Source: Rheinheimera sp. EpRS3 (GTDB lineage Bacteria > Pseudomonadota > Gammaproteobacteria > Enterobacterales > Alteromonadaceae). From it: a stretch of DNA of 64,000 nucleotides. Below the pieces are notes generated by a model. It ran no database searches and had not been told where the DNA came from. It saw only the letters and a list, made by a program, of their open reading frames with translations. The translations under genes and the position numbers were made by a program. The number at the start of each line of letters is the position of its first letter. Position 1 is the stretch's first letter. Below are positions 11,101 to 26,100 of this stretch, in pieces. The stretch is taken from contig NZ_LNQS01000001.1 of NCBI RefSeq assembly GCF_001513785.1, positions 558,001 through 622,000 of the forward strand, given 5' to 3'.

Positions 11101-14100
11101 AAAATCTGGGCTGAGTTTTTGCAGCTGAATATTGAGCAAACCTCTGTAGACGCTAACTTTTTCGCGTTAGGGGGGCATTCTCTGCTGGCAGCCCGAGTCG
11201 TTAGCGCCATAGTGCAACAAGGCTACGGGCAGTGCAGTATTCGTCAGATATTTGAACACCCCACTATCATGCAGTTGTCTGCCTGGCTGGATCAGCACCG
11301 CAGCACTACTGTATTCGCTTCGCCGACGTTACTAACTGCCGCCGGTGTGGCCTCAGCCGCACAACGGCAGATGTGGCTGCTATGCCAATTAGAGCAACAG
11401 GCTGCAGCTTACCATATCCCGCTGACTATCGAGTTTAACGGTGAGTTAGATAGCGCCAAGCTTGACAGTGCTTTAATACAACTAATTGAGCGGCATGATA
11501 TTTTACGTACTGTGTACCGGCAACAACAGGATCAATTGGCTGTGGTCACATTGCCGGTACCGACAACACTGCTGCAGTACAGCGAACCCGGCGCAGAGCA
11601 GGATGCGACGACGTGGCTGGCAGCAGAAGTTAACACTATGGCATTGGCGCCTTTTGACCTGGCTGCAGATTATCCGATCAGAGCTAAAGTACTGCGTATC
11701 AGCCCTCAGTATTATCAATTGCTTTTATGTCTGCATCATATTGCGGCCGATGGCCATGCCGTCAGTTTGCTGCTTGACGAACTGGCGGCGCTTTATAATG
11801 GTGCCAGCCTTGAACCGGCGGCTATCAACTACGGCCAGTATACCGCGTGGCTGCAACAGGATGACGTTGTTACAGCTATGCAACAGCAAAGTATATACTG
11901 GCAGCAGCAGTTGGCAGAGTTACCCGTTTTGCATCAGCTACCCACCGATTTTATCCGGCCGGCACAGCAGCAGTATCGTGGCGATCTGCTGCACTCGCAG
12001 CTTGGCTCCTCGTTACTGTCAGCGCTGAGCAAGCTGGCGGCAGAGCAACACACTACGCTGTATCAGCTACTGCAAAGCAGTTTTGCTATTTTGCTGGCGC
12101 GGTATAGTCAGTACAGCGATATCGTTATCGGCTCGCCGGTGGCAAACCGCACAGAAGAGTGGCAACAATCGTTGGTGGGTTATTTGGTTAATACGGTTGT
12201 TGTGCGTAGCCATGTTGATTTATCCCGCAGTTTTATTGAGCAATTGACTGAGGATAAACAGCAACATGCTGCTATGCTGGTGAACCAGCAGTATCCGTTT
12301 GAACAACTGGTCGAGGTGCTCAATCCAGAGCGCAGCCTGAGCTACCATCCGCTGTTTCAAATCATGTTTAGTTTCCGTCAGCAGACCGGCTCTGGCCTAT
12401 GCTTTAACCAGCTGGAGTGTGCTTTGCAAGACAGTCCGCCGGGCATTGCCAAATTTGATCTAACGCTGGATGCGGTACAGCACGACGACTGGCTGCAGTT
12501 GAATTGGGAGTTTGACAGTGCGCTATTTCGCCCGGCCACTGTTGCGCAGCTTAGTCAGGCATTTCATGTGTTGTTGCAACAACTGGTAGAAAAGCCGCAG
12601 CATAGTCTGGCCTCGCTTCAGCTGGCTGACATTAGCACTCAACCCGATACAAAGCAGATCTCTGGCCGTCCTTATCACAGCCTGACGTCGAGGTTATCGG
12701 CGTATGCCGCGCAGCAAGGCGACGCGCTGGCGTTGGTAAGCGGCGGGCAGCGGCTGAGCTATCAGCAACTGGTTGACGCGGTGGCCAGCCGGGCACGTTA
12801 TCTGGTAGAGCAGGGGGTTAAACCGGGCGATATTGTTGGCGTATGGCAAAAACGGGATGCGGGGCTGGTGGTCAATTTGCTGGCAATCCAGCAGGCTGGC
12901 GGGGCGTACCTGCCGTTTGACGAGAGCACACCGGTTGGCCGGGTAGCGCAGATAGTGCGCCAGGCCAAGGTCGGCTTTTTACTGACCGACACCAGGGTGG
13001 AGCTTGACGGTGTGACCTTACTGGCCCTGACAGGCGAAGGCAGCGACGCGGTGCAACTGCCGGTATTGCTGGCAGAGCAGGCGGCGTATGTCTTGTTTAC
13101 CTCAGGCTCGACGGGTGAGCCCAAAGGCGTGGTTATCAGCCAGGGTAACCTGAGTCATCTGTGTGATGGTATGGCAGAGTTACTGTCAGCGTACCCGCTG
13201 GCCGGCAGCCGGTTTGCCTGGCGTGCACCGGTAGTGTTTGATGCGTCGGTGCAGGCACTGGCGTTGCTGGGCGAGGGTATCTGCTTACACGTGTTGTCAG
13301 ATGAGCAACGTAAAGACCCGCAGCAGATGTTGTCTTACTTCGCTGCCGAGCAAATAGACTGGGTGGATACGACTCCCTCGCTGAGTGAGGTGTTGCTGGA
13401 GCAATGCGCGGCAGAGCAAGCGCTGCCGAATCAACTGATAGGGGGCGAAGCCATTCGCGCCGAGCTGTGGCGTAATCTGGTGGCACATAATAGCCGGCAT
13501 AACCGGGTGGCGTATAACCTGTATGGCCCAACCGAATGTACGGTTAACAGCAGCGCCTGCCTGATAGCAGGCGAGCGGCCGCAGTTGGGCGCGCCGCTAA
13601 GCGGCGTCAGCTTATATGTGCTGGACAATGCACTGCAACCGGTGCCGGTGGGTGCGCGGGGCGAGTTGTATATAGCTGGAGCGGGTGTGGGCCAGGGATA
13701 TCTGGGCCAGCCTGAGCTTAGTGGCGCGAGTTTTATTGCCAACCCGTTTGGCGCAGGGATGTTGTACAAAAGTGGCGATATGGTGCGTTACAGCAGCATA
13801 GGGGAACTGGAGTATTTACAGCGTCGGGATGACCAGGTCAAGGTGCGTGGCTACCGGATAGAGCCGGCCGAGATTGAAGCCCAGCTGTGTAAAGCGGCGG
13901 GCGTGCAGCAGGCACTGGTGCTGGTGCATCAGCAGGTGCTGGTGGGGTATGTTGTCAGCGCAGCGGCAATAGATGTTACGGCGCTGCGCACAGCGCTGCT
14001 GCAGGTGTTACCGGAATATATGGTACCGTCGCATGTGTTGGTACTGGACAGTTTACCGGTGAATGTGAACGGTAAAGTTGACCGTAAGGCGTTGCCCTTA

Positions 14101-17100
14101 CCCGAGCAGGCTGACGTAGCAGAGTATAGTGCACCGGAGGGTGAGACAGAGCAGTACCTGGTGCAGCTGTGGTCGCAGTTGCTGCAGCGTGAGGCGGGAA
14201 GTATCAGCCGGGATGCGAACTTCTTCCGCTTAGGCGGGCATTCGTTACTGGCTGCCAGAATGGTTGCGGCGGTAAATCAGACGTTACAGACAGCGCTGAA
14301 ATTAAAACATGTATTTGAGTTTTCTCAGCTGCAGCAACTGGCTCAGCTGATTACGCAACAACAGGCCAACGCCGCACCGCGGCTGCTGGTTAAGGCTGAA
14401 GCGGCTGACTATTATCCGCTGTCAGCGGCACAGGCCAGTATCTGGCACCAGTGTCAAATTCAACAAGACAGCAGTATTTACAATATGCCGCTCCAGCTGA
14501 CTTTAACGGGTGAGCTGGACTACACTGCGTTTGCTGCTGCGGTAACGGCGCTGTTTCAGCGTCAGCATATTCTGCGTACTGTGTACCGTCAGAATGATAC
14601 CGGTGTATATCAGCAATTGACTGCGGTACCGGCGATTTTATGGCATAGCACAGATCTATCTGCGCTGGCGGGTGCAGAGCAGCAGCAGACACTGGACAGG
14701 TTGCAACAACAACATGCTAGCTATCAATTTGATTTAACTAAAGATTTAATGCTGCAGCTGCAGCTGGTACGGTTATCTGTCCAGCAGCACTGCTTGTTGC
14801 TGAACCTGCACCATATTGCTGGCGATGGCTGGTCAGTTAAATTGCTGTTGCAACAACTGGCTGCCAGCTACAACGCTGCGTGTCAGGGCTCAACACTGCC
14901 AATAGCGGCTGCCGATACTTTGCAGTACAGTGATTATGCTGTGGCGCAGCAAAGTACTGATGTAGAGCAGCATAATGCGTTCTGGTTGCAAGAGTTGCAG
15001 GACGCGCCTGCACTGCACAGCCTGCCGCTGGATTACCCCCGGCCGGCGACGCCAAGCTATAACGGCGCGGTGTGCCGTCTGCGTCTTACTGCACAACTGG
15101 CTAAGCCATTGCAGCAATTTGCCAGCGATGCTCAGTGCAGTAGTTTTAATTTGTACCACTCTGTATTTGCCGCGCTGATTGCACGCTTAAGCAACGAGCG
15201 TCGGGTGGTGACTGCTGTCGCACTTGCCAACCGTGAGCAAGCCGGGCTGGATGAAATGATCGGCTTCTTTGTTAATACACTGGTTGTAGTGCATCACGTT
15301 GATTTATCTCATAGTTTTGTTACGCAAATGCAGCAGTGCCAGCGGCAGCTGTCGCAGCTGCTCAGCCACAATATCAGTTTTGAACAGTTAGTTGAGCTGC
15401 TCAATCCGCTACGCAGCCTTAGCCACCATCCGTTATTCCAGCTGATGTTTAACTATGTTGGCGCCGATTTGCAGGCAACGGAACACTGGCAGCAACTGGA
15501 TGTACAGTTGCAGGAAGCTGAGCTTAATAAAGCCAAGTTTGATTTGTCGCTAACCGTGGCAGAACAAACTGACGGCAGCGTGCTGCTGGAGCTTGAATAT
15601 GCCACCGATCTGTTTAGTGCTGCCACAGCCGAGCGCATACTAAATAGCTACCAGCGGGCGCTAACCACCTTATTGCAACAGCCCCAGGCGGCACAAAGCG
15701 GTATTCACCTGGATACAGCAGAGCCTATAAGCCGCATAGTATCAGCTGAACAGCTGGCACTATGCCAGCAAAGTCTGCACCAGAGTTTTGCTTATTGGCT
15801 GCAACATACCCCGGACAAGATTGCCCTGCGTTATCAACAGCGGCAGTTAAGTTATGCCGATCTGGCGCAGGCCGCTGAGTCTTTGGCGGCGCAGCTGCAG
15901 CAAGCCGGAGTGTCTGCTGCGGACCGGGTGGCGTTATTGTTACCGCGTTCTGTTGATCTGATTATTGCACTGTTGGCAATTAACAAAGCGGGTGCGGTCT
16001 ATGTGCCGTTAGACCCCGATGCCCCAGCGTCTCGTAACAGCTTTATTCTGCAGGATAGCCAGGCCAGTGTGCTGTTAAGCAACCATACTCTGGCGCAGCA
16101 GTTGCCCGACATTAGCCTGCCGGTATTGGTGCTGGAACAGCTGGCACCCGCTAGCCAGGCTTTTGCCAGTGTTAAACGTCAAGCCGACGATCTGGCGTAC
16201 ATCATGTATACCTCTGGTTCTACCGGCCAACCCAAAGGGGTGGCAGTACCGCAGCAAGCAATACTGCGGCTGGTGAAGCTGGCTGATTATATGCCGCTGA
16301 ATCAGGAAACGGTGTTTCTGCAGGCTGGTTCGGTTGCTTTTGATGCTGCGACGCTGGAAATATGGGGGCCATTACTCAATGGCGGCACTTTGGTGCTGTA
16401 TCCGGATGCAATGATCTCGGTAAGTGGCATTGAGCAGGCGGTAGCAACATATCAGGTTAACAGCCTGTGGCTTACTGCTGCGGTGTTTGAACACTTCGCC
16501 TTGCATAGTGTTCAACCGTTACCCACGCTGCGATATTTGCTTACCGGTGGTGATGTGGTATCGGCACAAGCGGTAGCGGCAATGTATCGGCGTCAACCTG
16601 AGCTGAGTATTATCAATGGCTATGGTCCTACCGAAAACACGACCTTTACCCTATGTTATCCAATCCCGCGCCAGTTCAATGCCACCACGGTACCACTGGG
16701 CTGGCCAGTGCCGGGCGATGAAGTTATCGTAGTGGATCAATACGGCAACGTGCAGCCGGTAGGTGCTATTGGTGAGTTGTACTGCCGGGGTCTGGGTTTG
16801 GCACAAGGCTACTGGCAACAGAGGGCATTAACCACAGAGAAGTTTGTTCAGCTTGATCATGCAGCTCTGGCCGGACGTTGGTACCGCACCGGCGATTTAG
16901 TTTACCGCTGTAGCAGCGGTTTACTGCATTTTGTTGGTCGTGATGATCAGCAACTGAAGATCCGTGGCTTTCGCATTGAGACCGGCGAAATTGAACAGCA
17001 ACTGCTGCACTGTGCCGACGTGGTGCAGGCAGTAGTGCTGAGCCGCGTTAACCGGCTGCAGCAAAAAGAGCTGGTGGCTTATCTGGTGTGTAATAGCGCT

Positions 17101-20100
17101 ACGCCGGATCTGGCAAAAATCCGTACCGGTCTGGCGGCTAGGGTACCGTCGTATATGGTGCCTGCACATTTTATATTGCTCGAGCAGTTGCCGCTCACTG
17201 CGAACGGTAAAATCGATCGCCGAGCTTTGCCTACTGTCGCAGAAACGGCTATAGCGGCGCTGATGCCAGCTACTGCGACAGAACAACAGCTGCAACTGCT
17301 TTGGGCAGACGCGTTACAGTTAGACTGCGCTGAGCTGTGTGTTGAGGCCAATTTCTTTGCTTTAGGTGGTCACTCTTTGCTTGCGGGTAAATTGCTCGGC
17401 CGCATCAGTCAGCAGTGGCAACTGGCACTTACACTGCGCGATCTGTTTGAGCATAGCAGTATCCGACAACTGGCAGCTTTGATCGATGCCAAACCTGTGC
17501 GGCATCACGCAGCAATAGTCAGTGCACCGCGCCATCAACGTAATCCGGTGTCGCCAGCTCAAAAGCGGCTGTGGTTTGTCTGTCAGTTTGCGCAGGCAGG
17601 GGGCAGTTATCTGATCCCGGCACAATTTGATATTCAGGGTCAGTTAGTGCCGACACTACTGTGTCAGGCGATTGATCTGTTAGTTGAACGACATGAGATT
17701 TTGCGCAGCCAGTATCGTCAGGACGATAACAGCGAGCTGTATATGCATATCAGTGCAGCCACTGCAGGTGTTTGTCGGTATACCGATTTGAGTGCTGTGG
17801 CCCTGAACGAACGTCAGACGCAGTTGCAGAGCATTAGCCGGGATAACGCCGCCAAAGCCTTTGATCTGAGTACTGATCTGATGCTGCGGGCCGAATTGGT
17901 GCAATTGGCGCCAGAGCAATATCAGTTGCTGTTGTGTCTGCATCATATTGCTGCTGATGGCTGGTCAATGGACCTGCTTTTTGCCGAATTGTCTGAACTG
18001 TATCAGCAATTGCTGCAAAGCCAGCAACCAGAACAGAAGCCGCAGACATTGCAATATCTGGACTACACCTGCTATTTGCAACAGCCTGAGCAACAACAGA
18101 AACTGGGTGCAGAGCAACAGTATTGGAGCCAGCTGCTACAGGACTTACCGCAGGTACACAACCTGCCGCTGGATTATACCCGGCCGGCTGAACAGCAATT
18201 TGCCGGCAGTGCCGTGCAAAGTGAACTGACGCCAGAACTAAACGGCACTTTGCAGCAATTTGCCCGCCAGCAGCGCACTACGCCTTTCGTGATACTGCAA
18301 ACCATATTTGCCTTAACGCTGGCCCGTTTTAGTGCAGAAACCGATATTGTCATCGGTAGTCCGGTTGCTAACCGGCAGCGGCCGGAAACAGAGCAGATGC
18401 TGGGGTTGTTTGTTAACTCCTTACTGCTACGAACCCGTATTGATAGTTCTGTCGCGCTGACGACGTTATTACAACAGCAACAGCAGCAGGCAGAGCAGTC
18501 TTTTGCCAGACAGAATTTACCGTTTGAACAGCTGGTTGAGGTGTTCAACCCAGAGCGTAGCCTGAGTTACCATCCGCTGTTTCAGATCATGTTTAATTAT
18601 CTGGATAAAAATTGGGCTGAACCTGCATTAACGCTGCCGCAAAATAAGGTTAGCGTCAGGCACAGTGACGAACTGGTAGCGAAGTTTGATTTATCGCTGA
18701 CGGTGGCAGAGCAAGCCAATGGCGCCTTGTTACTGGAGTTAGAATACGATACGGCGCTGCTACGTCAGCAAAGTGTTGCCAGGATACTGCAATGTTTCTG
18801 CCGTTATACCGAAGGATTATTGCAACAGCCAACGCAAAGTGTGCAACAGCTATGGGCCCGGCAATCAGTAGTAAAAAGCACAGCAGAAGATCAGAACAGT
18901 GAGCAGCCTGAGCGTCCTTATCACAGCCTGACGTCGAGGTTATCGGCGTATGCCGCGCAGCAAGGCGACGCGCTGGCGTTGGTAAGCGGCGGGCAGCGGC
19001 TGAGCTATCAGCAACTGGTTGACGCGGTGGCCAGCCGGGCACGTTATCTGGTAGAGCAGGGGGTTAAACCGGGCGATATTGTTGGCGTATGGCAAAAACG
19101 GGATGCGGGGCTGGTGGTCAATTTGCTGGCAATCCAGCAGGCTGGCGGGGCGTACCTGCCGTTTGACGAGAGCACACCGGTTGGCCGGGTAGCGCAGATA
19201 GTGCGCCAGGCCAAGGTCGGCTTTTTACTGACCGACACCAGGGTGGAGCTTGACGGTGTGACCTTACTGGCCCTGACAGGCGAAGGCAGCGACGCGGTGC
19301 AACTGCCGGTATTGCTGGCAGAGCAGGCGGCGTATGTCTTGTTTACCTCAGGCTCGACGGGTGAGCCCAAAGGCGTGGTTATCAGCCAGGGTAACCTGAG
19401 TCATCTGTGTGATGGTATGGCAGAGTTACTGTCAGCGTACCCGCTGGCCGGCAGCCGGTTTGCCTGGCGTGCACCGGTAGTGTTTGATGCGTCGGTGCAG
19501 GCACTGGCGTTGCTGGGCGAGGGTATCTGCTTACACGTGTTGTCAGATGAGCAACGTAAAGACCCGCAGCAGATGTTGTCTTACTTCGCTGCCGAGCAAA
19601 TAGACTGGGTGGATACGACTCCCTCGCTGAGTGAGGTGTTGCTGGAGCAATGCGCGGCAGAGCAAGCGCTGCCGAATCAACTGATAGGGGGCGAAGCCAT
19701 TCGCGCCGAGCTGTGGCGTAATCTGGTGGCACATAATAGCCGGCATAACCGGGTGGCGTATAACCTGTATGGCCCAACCGAATGTACGGTTAACAGCAGC
19801 GCCTGCCTGATAGCAGGCGAGCGGCCGCAGTTGGGCGCGCCGCTAAGCGGCGTCAGCTTATATGTGCTGGACAATGCACTGCAACCGGTGCCGGTGGGTG
19901 CGCGGGGCGAGTTGTATATAGCTGGAGCGGGTGTGGGCCAGGGATATCTGGGCCAGCCTGAGCTTAGTGGCGCGAGTTTTATTGCCAACCCGTTTGGCGC
20001 AGGGATGTTGTACAAAAGTGGCGATATGGTGCGTTACAGCAGCATAGGGGAACTGGAGTATTTACAGCGTCGGGATGACCAGGTCAAGGTGCGTGGCTAC

Positions 20101-23100
20101 CGGATAGAGCCGGCCGAGATTGAAGCCCAGCTGTGTAAAGCGGCGGGCGTGCAGCAGGCACTGGTGCTGGTGCATCAGCAGGTGCTGGTGGGGTATGTTG
20201 TCAGCGCAGCGGCAATAGATGTTACGGCGCTGCGCACAGCGCTGCTGCAGGTGTTACCGGAATATATGGTACCGTCGCATGTGTTGGTACTGGACAGTTT
20301 ACCGGTGAATGTGAACGGTAAAGTTGACCGTAAGGCGTTGCCCTTACCCGAGCAGGCTGACGTAGCAGAGTATAGTGCACCGGAGGGTGAGACAGAGCAG
20401 TACCTGGTGCAGCTGTGGTCGCAGTTGCTGCAGCGTGAGGCGGGAAGTATCAGCCGGGATGCGAACTTCTTCCGCTTAGGCGGGCATTCGTTACTGGCCG
20501 CCAGAATGGTTGCGGCTATCAGCCGGCATGCCGGTTGTCAGCTTAGTGTCGCGCAAGTATTTAAAACCCCGCTGTTATCCGAGCTGGCCGCTATAGTTGA
20601 GCGTTTGCCAAAAACGGCAGCGATAACAGCATTACAGCGTCAACCGGCGGAGGCATTAGTGCCCTTGTCTTACGCCCAGCAGCGCTTGTGGCTGGTTGAT
20701 CAGCTGGAGGGCAGCAGTGCGCACTACAATATGCCTTTTGCGTACCGCCTGCAGGGCAAGCTGAATATTGCCGCGCTACAAGCCGTGTTCATGCAACTGG
20801 TGGAACGGCATGCCATTTTGCGCACCAGCATAATAAAGACGGCAGAAGGACCGCTGCAACGCCGTTTTAGTGCAGAGCATTATCAGACTGAAGTTATCGA
20901 CTTGAGCCGGGATCCTGACGCGGATCGCACTCTGGTGCAGACACTGCAACGTTATGCCAGCTTGCCGTTTGATCTGGGCTCAGATTATCTGCTGCGCAGC
21001 GGCATTATCCAACTGGCGGATGAGTCGCATGTGCTGGCGTTTACGCTGCACCATATTGCCGCTGATGGCTGGTCGGTCGGCCTGTTGCAGCAGCAACTGG
21101 CATCCTTGTATCTGCAATATTGCCAGGGGGAGGTCACGTTAGCGGATGATACTGCGCTGCAATACGCTGATTTTGCCCATTGGGAGCAGTTGTGGCTGAC
21201 GCCTGAACGACTGCAGCTGCAGCAGCAATACTGGCTTACTCAGCTCGATGGCATGCCACAACTGCATAGTTTACCGCTCGATTATAACCGGCCAGACAAA
21301 CCGGCTTTTGCCGGCAGCAGCTGTCAGCGCAGTTTGGCAACTGCAGATCTGCAGCGTTTTAATGCGTTATGTCAGCAGCACGGCGCCAGTTTGTATATGG
21401 GCTTGCAGGCGGCACTGGCATTACTGCTGGCCCGCTTAAGTCAGCAGAGTGATATTGTTATTGGCACGCCAGTGGCGAACCGCGAACAACCTGAACTGGA
21501 ACAGATGCTGGGGTTCTTTGCCAATACGTTGGTGATGCGACTGCAATGTGACAACGAGATGAGTTTTAGCCAGTTGCTGCAGCACAGTCGTCAGGTAGCG
21601 CTGGATGCCTATCAGCACCAGCAGTTACCATTTGATCAGCTGGTAGCACAACTGCAAAAAGAACGCAGCGCAGCCTATGCGCCTTTATTCCAGATCATGC
21701 TGGTATTACACACCCAGCAGCATGGCGACTGGCAGTTAGCCGGGCTGCAACTAAGCGAGCAGGAACAGCTGTTATCGCACAGCAAGTTTGATTTGCTGCT
21801 GTCGGTTGCAGAACACGCCGATGGCTTAGACATTATCTGGGAATACAACAGCGATATTTTTGCCCCAGCCACTATTACTGCCTGGGCTGACAGTTTGCTG
21901 CATCTACTGCAACAGGTAACACAGCACAGTATGCAGTTACTGCCACAGATACCACTGCTGGGCGACGAGCAGCAACAGCAGTTGTTGCAACTGGCTCAGG
22001 GCATGCCGACTGACGTGAGCACAGACATTGCCGCCCTGGTACGGCAACAGGTACAGCAGCGGCCTGAACAGGCTGCGCTGCGAATGGGCGCGGAGCAGCT
22101 GACTTACCGTGAACTGGAACAGTGGGCCAACCGCTATGCTCACTGGCTGACGCAACAAGGCGTGGCTCAGGGTGATATCGTTGCCTTATGTCTGGATCGC
22201 AGTATCAGCCAGATACTGACTGTGCTGGCGGTGTTAAAGCTTGGCGCCGCCTATTTGCCATTGGATGCAGAATTACCACCAGAGCGCCTGGTGTACATAT
22301 TACAGGATGCTAAACCGGTATTACTGCTAACAGAGCAGCAGTTTAGCCACCGCTTCAGAGTGGATAGCGCCATGCAGTTACTGGACGACAGTAGCGTACA
22401 GGCGCAGATTGCCGCCCAGCTGTCGACACCACCACAGCTTAACCGCGCCATTGCCACAACTGATCTGGCCTATATTCTGTACACTTCAGGTACCACCGGC
22501 CAGCCTAAAGGGGTGTGTCAAACGCAAGGCACCTTATTGCATCTGGTACAGGCGCAAAAACAACTGGGCCAGGCACAGGCGCTGAATACGCTGCAGTTTA
22601 CCCCACTTACCTTTGATGTATCGGCGCAGGAGCTGGCAACCGCCTGGGCGACCGGCAGCTGTTTGCAATTGATCAACGCAGAGCAGAAAAGTGATTTGGT
22701 GCAGCTGGCGCAATTGGTGCAACAGCTTGATATTGAACGGCTGTTTTGCCCGCCAGCGGTATTTGCCCTGCTGGCTGAGCAGGCACTTAGCCAGCAATTA
22801 CCGTTACCGGCACTGCAACAGGTTATCGTTGCCGGTGAAGCCTTGTTTATCAATGAGGCCATCAGCCTCTTCATGCAACAACATGCCAGCTGTCAGTTAT
22901 GGAACCATTATGGTCCGACAGAAACCCATGTGGTCACTGTCGAGCGGGTAAGCCAACTGCACGCCGGCCAATATGCTGCTATCGGTTTGCCGCTGGGGCA
23001 GAGCCACTGTCTGATCCTGGATGAACGGCAACAATTGCTGCCGCGTGGGGCTATAGGCGAACTGTATGTTGCCGGGCCAGGCGTGGCGCGTGGTTATCTT

Positions 23101-26100
23101 AATTTACCCCAGTTGAGTGCCGAACGTTTTGTCCGTCTTGCTGGCCATGCCGGCATATTTTATAAAACAGGCGATTTAGTGCGTTGGCGTGGCGACAATA
23201 AATTGCAGTATTTCGGGCGTAGTGACGATCAGGTAAAAATCCGTGGTTTCCGTGTTGAGCTGTCTGATGTCACTGTTGCGCTAAACCAACTACCGCAAGT
23301 GGAGCAAGCCTGTGTTATTTGCCTGCCGGATGCGGCACAGCATCAGCAGTTAGTGGCCTATCTGGTACTGGCAGCTGATAGTGAGTGGCGTACAGACTCT
23401 GCCAGTAATCTGCGGGCGCAGCTGAAAACCTTGCTACCGGCGTATATGATCCCGGCGGCATTTATGTCGCTGCCGGCATTACCATTAACCGCTAACGGCA
23501 AGGTCGATAAACGGGCGTTACCGTTGCCGCAGTTTACCCAACACAGCACCGACACTGTCGCCGCAGCAGGTGATATTGAGCTGCAATTGCAGCAACTGTG
23601 GGCAGAGTTGCTAAAACTGCCAGCAGAGGAAATTAGCGTAGACAGCAGCTTTTTTGCCCTGGGTGGGCATTCGTTACTGGCTACCCGGTTGCTGATGCTG
23701 ATCCAGCGTGCCTTTGGCATTGAACTGGCGCTGCGCACAGTGTTTGAGCATGACAGTATCAGGCGTTTGGCACGCGTCATTGGCCAAAGCCAGCCAGAAA
23801 CGGCGCTACCCGCTCTGAGCGTCTGTACCAAAGAGCAGCAGTTGGTTGAGCTGTCCTTCGCTCAGGAACGTCTGTGGTTTATGCAGCAAATGTCGCCGCA
23901 GGCCAGTCAGTACAATATGCCGCTGGCAATGCGCATTCGCGGCCCATTGCAACTGCCTGCTTTGCAGCAGGCGCTGGATACCTTACTGCAACGGCACCAG
24001 TCATTGCGCACCCGCTACCTGGAACAAGACGGCCAGGTCTGGCAACAAGTGATGCCGGGCAAAACTATTAGCTTGGTGCGGCGCGACTACACTGAGTTGG
24101 CGCCAGATCACGCGCAGGCGATTACGCACGCGATCGATCAACTAGCTGCTAAGCCCTTCGCGTTAGATACCGATATATTACTGCGCGCAGAGCTGTTATC
24201 GCTTGGGGCAACCGATCATGTATTGTTGCTGTGCATGCACCATATTGCGACTGACGGTGCGTCACTGGGTATTTTCCTGCAGGAGCTGCAGCAACTTTAT
24301 CAGGCCGCTTGTCAGCAACAGACGCTAACACTTGAGCCATACCAAGTGCAGTACCGTGACTATGCCAGCTGGCAACGGCTCAATGCAGCCGTGCAACTGC
24401 AACAGACGCAGCAGTACTGGCGTCAGCAGCTGCAGGGTATTGCTGCGGTACACAGTTTACCACTGGACCGGCCCCGCTCGGCGCAACATAACTACCGTGG
24501 TGGGGTCTGGTCACAGGTGATCCCTGCGGCGGAACTGAGTTTATTAAAGCAGCTGGCCAGACGATATCAGATATCTGATTTTATGCTGTTGCATGCCGTA
24601 TTCAGTGTGTTGCTGGCACGGCTTGGCAACGACAGCGATGTGGTAATAGGTACGCCGCTGGCGCAACGCAACCAGCCGGAATTAAGCCGGTTAATGGGCG
24701 TGTTTCTCAATACGCTGGTGCTGCGGCTTGATTTGTCTGCCAACCCAAGCCTGGTGCAGCTACTGCAGCAGGTTAAAGCGGTGCAACTTGATGCGCATCA
24801 GCATGCCGCCATGCCATTTGAAAAGCTGGTAGAAATGCTCAATCCACAGCGCAGCCTGACCCATACGCCGCTGTTTCAGATCATGCTGAACTATAACAAT
24901 AATGAGCAACAACCGTTCAGTTTGTATCAAACTGAGGTAGAAATGCTCAACCTGGGCGAAGTGCAAAACAAGTACGACCTTACTCTGTACGCCGATGACA
25001 GTAGCGGTGAGCTGGTTTTAAACTGGGTATATGATGCGAATTTGTTCGAGTTATCGTCGATCCAGCTGGCAGCCACCCAGTTTGGTCATTTACTGAACCA
25101 GGTGCAGCAAGCGCCGGAAACGCCGGTGCTGTCTCACAGTTGGGGTACCTCCTGGCCGCAGCCTGAAGCGGGGCAACCGTTAGCGGCATCGTCAATACCG
25201 GCGTTATTCAGTGTTATTGCCGAGCAAAACGCGCAGCGCACCGCCTTGCAACACGGTGGCCAGCAAATGAGCTACGAGGCGCTTGAACAGCTGAGTAACC
25301 AGTGGGCCGCCTACCTGCAGCAACAGTATGCGCTAAGCGCAGGTTGCCGGGTGGCAATAGCGATGCCGCGTGATCTGCAGCGCATAGTGGCCATTCTGGC
25401 AGTGGTAAAATGTGGCGCTGCCTATGTGCCGTTGTCGACTGAATTACCGGCTGCGCGCGTTAACTATATGACGCAAGCAGCTGATGTCAGTTTAGTGCTG
25501 AGCAGCTCAGCACTGGCCGCTGCCTACCAGTGGCCGGCGCAAGTGCCGCAATTAATTACTGATAACGCTGATTTTATTCAGGCTGTGACGCAGTGTGACA
25601 GCCAAATGCCGGATTACAGCCAAATCACTGCCGATAGCGTAGCCCATGTTATTTTCACTTCGGGTTCAACCGGCCAGCCGAAGGGGGTTGCCGGTACGCA
25701 TCTTGCTACTGTTAACCGCGTGTTGTGGATGAGCGGGCACTATCCGTTTAGCCAGGACGAGCAATGTTGTCACATTACTTCTATGGCGTTTACCCGTGCC
25801 GTGTGGGAGTTGTGGCTGCCACTGTTATCTGGCCAGACCCTGCACCTGATTGATCGCGCTGACGTTAAAGAGCCGGCAGCACTGTTTGCCCGTTTGCAAC
25901 AACAGCAGATCTCCCGTCTGGTTACGGCGCCATCATTACTGCGCAGTATGTTGGAGTATCAACAACAAAAAGGCCTGACGCTGAACGCACTGCGTTACTG
26001 GTTTGTCAGTGGTGAACCGTTGCCGGCTTCACTGGCCAGTCAGGCCATTGCTGATTTGGCACCGGCAGAGCTGATTAACTTGTACGGCTCTACTGAAGTT

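Noticed and set aside
13136..19777. Identical antisense frames of 108, 131, 67 and 112 residues at two places inside the giant NRPS gene
   Set aside because: They lie on the opposite strand of the duplicated A-PCP DNA and are the same only because the coding strand is duplicated; no ribosome sites and no family resemblance.
12667..20498. Repeat as a mobile element
   Set aside because: The repeat lies in frame, covers exactly an A-PCP unit and has no terminal inverted repeats, transposase or target duplication; recombination between modules explains it.
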